A stretch of 64,000 nt of DNA, taken from Ottowia thiooxydans DSM 14619 (GTDB lineage Bacteria; Pseudomonadota; Gammaproteobacteria; Burkholderiales; Burkholderiaceae_C). Below, in pieces: positions 59,778 to 64,000 of the stretch. The notes below the pieces were generated by a model. It was not told where the DNA came from. It searched no databases and saw nothing but the letters and a program-made list of their open reading frames with translations. The position numbers and the translations under genes are program-made. The stretch is from the NCBI RefSeq assembly GCF_000422885.1, contig NZ_AUGX01000016.1:62001-126000 (forward strand), given 5' to 3'. The stretch's first letter is position 1. The number at the start of each line of letters is the position of its first letter.

Positions 59778-62426
59778 TTACGCGGCGGTAGCCAGTTTTT
59801 TGAGGGAATAAAGGGCATCGAGCGCTTCACGCGGGCTCAGTGCATCGGGATTAATCTTGTCAAGTGCTGATTCTACGGCGCTAGCCAGAGTGGGGGCTGC
59901 AAGTGGGGGCGGGGCAAACAAATCTATCTGTGCGCGGCTTTGACTGGCGCCGTCTTCCAGCGCTGTCAATGCGTGGCGGGCATGGTTGAGTACCGCCAGT
60001 GGCACGCCGGCCAGGCGCGCCACTTCCAGCCCATAGCTGCGATTGGCAGGGCCGGGCTGGATTTCATGCAGAAAAACGATCTCGGCGCCGGTTTCGGCCG
60101 CGCTCACGTGCACATTCACTGCTGCGTGGTGCGTGGCGGGAAACTCAGTCAACTCGAAGTAATGGGTCGCAAATAACGAGAACGATTGCGTCCGGTCATG
60201 TAGATGCGCCGCAATACCAGTAGCCAGCGCCAGCCCATCAAAAGTGCTGGTCCCTCGGCCAATCTCGTCCATCAGCACGAGCGATGCACGCGTGGCGCTA
60301 TGCAAGATCTGAGCGGCTTCCGTCATCTCCAACATGAACGTCGATTGCGCGTTGGCGAGATCGTCAGCCGCCCCTATGCGCGTGTGAATAGCATCAATGG
60401 GCCCCAGGCGACAGCTTTCCGCCGGCACGTGGCTGCCCATGGAGGCCAGCAATACGATCAGTGCTACCTGGCGCATATAGGTGCTCTTACCACCCATGTT
60501 GGGGCCAGTGATCACCTGCATACGCCCTTTGAAACCGAGCAAGGTGTCGTTGGGAATAAACGGCGTGCCGGTGGTTTCCTTCAGCCGTGCTTCGACCACC
60601 GGATGGCGACCGCCGCGAATTTCTATACAGGGTTCGCGCACGAACTGGGGCGCGCACCAGCCCAGGGTGAGAGATCGTTCGGCCAACGCGCATAGCGCAT
60701 CCAGGCCCGCAATAGCCCTGCCAAAGCGAGTCAGGCGGGGAACGTGCGCTTGCAATTCGGCCAGGAGGTGCTCATAAAGCCACTTCTCGCGTGCCAGTGC
60801 CCGCTCCTGCGCGGAGAGTGCCTTGTCTTCAAAGCTCTTCAGCTCCGGTGTGATGAAGCGCTCAGCGTTCTTGAGCGTTTGCCTGCGCCGGTAATCTGCA
60901 GGCACCTTCGCTGCCTGGCCTTGCGTGACTTCAATGTAAAAGCCATGCACTCTGTTGAACTGCACGCGCAGGTTTGCAATGCCTGTACGCTGACGCTCCC
61001 GCGCTTCCAACTCGAGCAGGAAGGCATCGCAGTTGCTGGAGATGGCGCGCAGTTCATCCAGCTCTGCATCCAGCCCTGCTGCGATCACGCCTCCGTCTCG
61101 GATCATGGCGGATGGCTCGTCCAGGAGCGCAAGCTGAAGCAGCCCTGCGGCATCGGTGGGAGGTTCCAGATCAGCCGATATTTGGTTCAAAAGCCCTTCT
61201 GCTCCGGCAGGAACCAGGCTCAGCAGGTCTCGGTTCTGAATCGCGTTTCGCAGCGCGACCAATTCACGCGGACGGACTTGATTGAGCGCCAAGCGTGCGG
61301 TGATCCGCTCTACATCGCTCGTGCCTTTCAACCGGGCACGCAGCCTTTGCCATGAACCATCAGATTGGAGAGCCGCAATGGCGCCGTGGCGGGCGCTGGC
61401 TTGTCCGCGATCACGCGCGGGAGCCAGCAGCCAGCTTTTAAGCATGCGGCTACCCATGCCGGTCATGCAGGAATCCAGCAGGGAAAACAGCGTTGGCGCG
61501 TCTTCACCACGCAGCGTTTGCACCAACTCAAGGTTTCGGCGTGTGGTTTGGGGCAGATCTATGAGTTCATCCGGGCGCTCCACGCGCAGCCCGCGCACGT
61601 GAGGAAGCGAGCGGCCCTGGGTATGTTCGGCGTAAGTGAGCAGCGCGGCGGCGGCAGCGTGAGCTTGAGGCAGTTCCTCGGCGCTCCAGGCGGCAAGATT
61701 CGCAGTCTGAAGTTGCTCGGTCAGTTTGCGGCGCCCTAGTTGGGCGTCAAACTGCCAAGCAGGTCGGTAGGTCAGGGCAGGGGGGCGGCCACTCGCCAGG
61801 CGTAAGCCTTTTAACCGTTGCTCAAAAGCAGGCGTCAGGTCACTGGCCGCTAGAAGCTCGCTGGGTGAAATGCGATCCAGCCAGCCGGCCAATTCGTCTG
61901 GAGAGCATTCGGCCAGATGCACCTCACCCTGCGTGACTGCTAGCCAAGCCAGGCCGCAACGATTGCGTGCGCCTGGATGAACTGCCAGCAAGACTGATTC
62001 GCTTTTTTCGGGAAGCAGCTCAGTGTCGGTCAGCGTTCCAGGGGTGACCACTCGCACCACCTTCCGCTCCACCGGGCCTTTCGAAGTCGCTGGATCACCG
62101 ATTTGCTCGCAAATAGCGACCGACTCACCCATTTTGATCAGGCGCGCCAGATAGCCTTCGACCGAATGAAACGGCACCCCCGCCATCGCAATCGGTTGAC
62201 CGGCCGATTGCCCCCGCTGAGTCAGCGTGATGTCCAGAAGCTCGGCAACCCGCTCCGCGTCGGTATAGAACATCTCATAGAAATCGCCCATGCGATAGAA
62301 CAGCAGCGTGTCCGGATAGTCCGACTTGAGAGTCAGATATTGCTGCATCATGGGCGTATGGCCCGACAGGTCGGGTTTGCCTACCTCCTGATTGGTCTGG
62401 AGGTCTTTCTGTAGTCCCTTGGTCAT
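59778..62426 (-). CDS. mutS: DNA mismatch repair protein MutS
   Basis: This is an 882-residue MutS. Domain I has the mismatch-binding Phe-x-Glu in RMGDFYEMF near residue 50. The lever and clamp domains follow, with the ATPase at about 610-790: Walker [16 protein letters not shown], Walker [17 protein letters not shown], and [12 protein letters not shown]-terminal tail holds the tetramerisation region. It recognises mismatches and recruits MutL. ATG at 62426 is preferred; a TTG adds one codon upstream. A 105-bp repeat directly follows the stop. Confidence 0.97.
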   Translation of the reverse strand: MTKGLQKDLQTNQEVGKPDLSGHTPMMQQYLTLKSDYPDTLLFYRMGDFYEMFYTDAERVAELLDITLTQRGQSAGQPIAMAGVPFHSVEGYLARLIKMGESVAICEQIGDPATSKGPVERKVVRVVTPGTLTDTELLPEKSESVLLAVHPGARNRCGLAWLAVTQGEVHLAECSPDELAGWLDRISPSELLAASDLTPAFEQRLKGLRLASGRPPALTYRPAWQFDAQLGRRKLTEQLQTANLAAWSAEELPQAHAAAAALLTYAEHTQGRSLPHVRGLRVERPDELIDLPQTTRRNLELVQTLRGEDAPTLFSLLDSCMTGMGSRMLKSWLLAPARDRGQASARHGAIAALQSDGSWQRLRARLKGTSDVERITARLALNQVRPRELVALRNAIQNRDLLSLVPAGAEGLLNQISADLEPPTDAAGLLQLALLDEPSAMIRDGGVIAAGLDAELDELRAISSNCDAFLLELEARERQRTGIANLRVQFNRVHGFYIEVTQGQAAKVPADYRRRQTLKNAERFITPELKSFEDKALSAQERALAREKWLYEHLLAELQAHVPRLTRFGRAIAGLDALCALAERSLTLGWCAPQFVREPCIEIRGGRHPVVEARLKETTGTPFIPNDTLLGFKGRMQVITGPNMGGKSTYMRQVALIVLLASMGSHVPAESCRLGPIDAIHTRIGAADDLANAQSTFMLEMTEAAQILHSATRASLVLMDEIGRGTSTFDGLALATGIAAHLHDRTQSFSLFATHYFELTEFPATHHAAVNVHVSAAETGAEIVFLHEIQPGPANRSYGLEVARLAGVPLAVLNHARHALTALEDGASQSRAQIDLFAPPPLAAPTLASAVESALDKINPDALSPREALDALYSLKKLATAA

Positions 62427-62588
62427 CAATGCTTGGGTGTGGAATAGAGCTTGCTGGGCGAACGTGTGATTGTCGCTGATGGGCTGGGTTGCAAGTGTTT
62501 GATTCGTGCAGCGTGATTGAGCGCCTGATCTCGCGTAGGGAGGAGACGACGCTTGGATAGTGGCTTGAAATTAAAAAATCGGATCTGA

Positions 62589-62840
62589 CCCCAGTTTCTC
62601 GGCAAGCTTGGACATAAGGCCGCTTGGACCCGTGGGCTGTTCGTCAGCAACAGCGGCTTCACCGAGGACGGCCTTGCCGCCTTCGGCAAGGGGAAGCGTA
62701 TCGTCTGCATGGATAGCGTCGATCTCTACAAGACTCTGAGCCGTGAGTTGCCGCTTAACCACGTCTTTGAAAGCAAGGTGCGCAGTGCCGCTGAGACCGG
62801 CATGCCGTTCGCTCGCGTGCGCGATCTTTTTCCAATATAG
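62589..62840 (+). pseudogene. C-terminal remnant of an Mrr-like restriction endonuclease
   Basis: About 83 in-frame codons without a start code for GHKAAWTRGLFVSNSGFTED, GKGKRIVCMDSVDLYKTL and AAETGMPFARVRDLFPI before TAG. This looks like the C-terminus of Mrr-like or type IV-like restriction enzymes. The N-terminal part is absent and the frame begins right after a stop near 62586. It is therefore a truncated gene, lying beside other gene tails. Confidence 0.6.
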
Positions 62841-62984
62841 ATGACCGGAGAGATTTATGGCTAGTTCGCTGATCGAAAAAATTTTGCAGACACCCGCGGG
62901 GGCGGCGGAGGCTCGCGTTGTGCCCTCATTACGGGCGCCGATGGCTTCCGACATAGTCGTCTGGCCAATCAAAGTTACGGATTT

Positions 62985-63371
62985 ATGGAGTTCAAGCCGA
63001 GCAACGCGGCGGCAGTCACAAAAAAATTGAGGGACCCATCGCTTCACATCGGACAGATCGATGTCCATCCGCACGACCGCCCGGTGAGTATCGATTGGGA
63101 CTTGCAGCCTGGCGACACCCTTGCCGAGGCCGAGTTTGGCAAGGTTATGAAGACGATGAGAACTCTCACCAGTTTTTTAGATGGTTCGTGCCGTTCGAAG
63201 CGACTGCTCCAACGAAGCTGGCGTCCCCGTCGAGGGCGACGCCTGCGGGTTGAATGCTGGGTCGAGACAGGGCGCCTGGGTTGGTTTCAAAGCGAGAGAT
63301 GGAAGGTTCCGTGGACTTTGCTTCCCGACAAAGTCGAGAGTCAATTCGTGAGGCTGTCGGGTTTTAAGTAA
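62985..63371 (+). CDS. Unrecognised open frame, possibly part of a broken gene
   Basis: A 128-codon frame begins MEFKPSNAAAVTKKLRDPSL and ends FVRLSGFK. The frame is open further upstream (GADGFRHSRLANQSYGF), and another frame starting ATGGCTAGTTCG at 62857 codes for a helical start. This suggests a frameshifted gene rather than an intact one. I do not recognise the family. Confidence 0.3.
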   Translation: MEFKPSNAAAVTKKLRDPSLHIGQIDVHPHDRPVSIDWDLQPGDTLAEAEFGKVMKTMRTLTSFLDGSCRSKRLLQRSWRPRRGRRLRVECWVETGRLGWFQSERWKVPWTLLPDKVESQFVRLSGFK

Positions 63372-63426
63372 ACTTCATTGAGGAAGACAATGCCCGCATC
63401 AGAAGTTCTTTTTAAGCCAAATTCTG

Positions 63427-63807
63427 GTGATGAATTCATTAGAAGCTGCAGCGGCTTGGCCCACAGCGATCGCGAGATCCTCGGCCATCGTTCAAACCGC
63501 GGTCATAGGCCTGCACTCGATCTACCGGCCGGGCTTCAAGCTAGCCAAGGCCGGCGTGATGTTGCTCGATCTCGCGCCGGCCAGCCGCGAGCAGTTTGAG
63601 CTCGATCTTGGCGAGCAGGAGTCGGAGCGGGGCCGAGGCCGGCTGATGCAGGCGCTCGATGCGGTCAAGGACCGTTGGGGAAGAGGCGTGCTGAAGGTCG
63701 CAAGCGTGAAGGTGGACGCGGCGCCGCAGGCTTGCCGCATGAAGGAGGACCGCAAATCACCAGATTACACGACATCTTGGGATGACCTGCCCACCCTGAG
63801 GGCCTGA
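63427..63807 (+). pseudogene. C-terminal fragment of a UmuC-type polymerase
   Basis: The 126-codon frame encodes only the tail of a Y-family polymerase V subunit. Recognisable are IGLHSIYRPGFKLAKAGVML, RGRGRLMQALDAVKDRWG and SPDYTTSWDDLPTLRA, which match the end of UmuC/ImpB proteins. The catalytic palm and finger domains are missing. It is presumably a relic of an imuB/umuC-carrying mobile region. Confidence 0.75.
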
Positions 63808-63861
63808 CCCATGGTCGACCGTATCCAAGTGCGAGAATATGGGCAAAAAGGGAGACTCGCC

Positions 63862-64000
63862 ATGGCACAGCATCAGTATCCGGTCGAGGTCCAATCCGAC
63901 TTCTTGGAAAAGATCACTCGCGCAAAGCCAGTGCAGGCCTTAGCGGAACTCATTTGGAATGGCCTCGACGCAGACGCTGGCCGAGTTTCAGTCTCGTTTG
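63862..64000 (+). CDS. GHKL-type ATPase, N-terminus (runs off window)
   Basis: The frame opens MAQHQYPVEVQSDFLEKITR and continues ALAELIWNGLDADAGRVSV. The E-x-x-x-N motif ELIWNGLDADA is the ATP-binding N-box of the GHKL/HSP90-like fold. Such proteins, often large, occur in bacterial defence and MutL/MORC-like systems. GGGAGA lies 6 bases upstream of ATG 63862; an in-frame ATG at 63811 would add 17 residues. The rest of the gene lies outside the window. Confidence 0.75.
   Translation, partial: MAQHQYPVEVQSDFLEKITRAKPVQALAELIWNGLDADAGRVSVSF

Overview
The window looks like the chromosome of a GC-rich betaproteobacterium of the order Burkholderiales, most likely Comamonadaceae-like. Supporting this are two TctC/Bug solute-binding receptors, LysR-regulated acid-catabolism genes, a Burkholderiales-type H-NS protein, zapA next to a small coiled-coil gene, a riboswitch-controlled cobalamin salvage operon, and many intergenic palindromic repeats. 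This placement is inferred from gene content; no rRNA or tRNA gene is present to confirm it.

Layout. 1-1026: end of a polar amino-acid ABC transporter. 1226-3367: NHL-type lipoprotein bracketed by the permease and a decayed copy of the permease. 3626-10626: LysR regulator, DsrE-like, PPOX-like and dienelactone-hydrolase genes, a HAD phosphatase, a YdcF-like protein and a tandem alpha/beta hydrolase. 10629-14681: TctC receptor, a Tgl-like transglutaminase homologue and a glycine-rich exported protein with an IPTL/VPTL-type C-terminus. 14952-31361: an acid-catabolism cluster with an aldehyde dehydrogenase, acyl-CoA dehydrogenase, class III CoA-transferase, TctC, ThDP decarboxylase-like enzyme, two different aconitase-superfamily hydro-lyases (one fused, one LeuC+LeuD), a CitE-like lyase and two regulators. 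Its substrate is not known.

31578-38380 is an AT-richer integrative and mobilizable element of about 6.8 kb. It carries a tyrosine integrase, a MobA/MobL (MobQ) relaxase, a MobC/TraD-like accessory protein, an RSF1010-like oriT, a rolling-circle Rep, an H-NS protein and a NYN-LOTUS protein. Its ends are 13-bp direct repeats that match the 3' end of tRNA-Ser genes. An orphan promoter-terminator unit next to rep may encode a small control RNA.

38525-39096 holds zapA and a coiled-coil partner. 39202-55675 is the cobalamin salvage region: a B12 riboswitch, then btuB-cobU-btuF-btuC-btuD-cobO-ogt-cobD-cobC-cobQ with mostly 4-nt overlaps, then cobT-cobS and an alpha-ribazole-phosphatase-like gene. 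The genes suggest uptake of corrinoids, adenosylation, amidation, aminopropanol attachment and lower-ligand assembly, without corrin-ring synthesis in the window. 55804-62426 holds hypothetical genes, an AlkB-like dioxygenase with a LexA-like box, an Anbu proteasome-like peptidase and mutS, separated by long palindromic repeats. 62589-64000 looks like a decaying defence or mobile region: the tail of an Mrr-like restriction enzyme, the tail of a UmuC polymerase and the start of a GHKL-ATPase gene that leaves the window.
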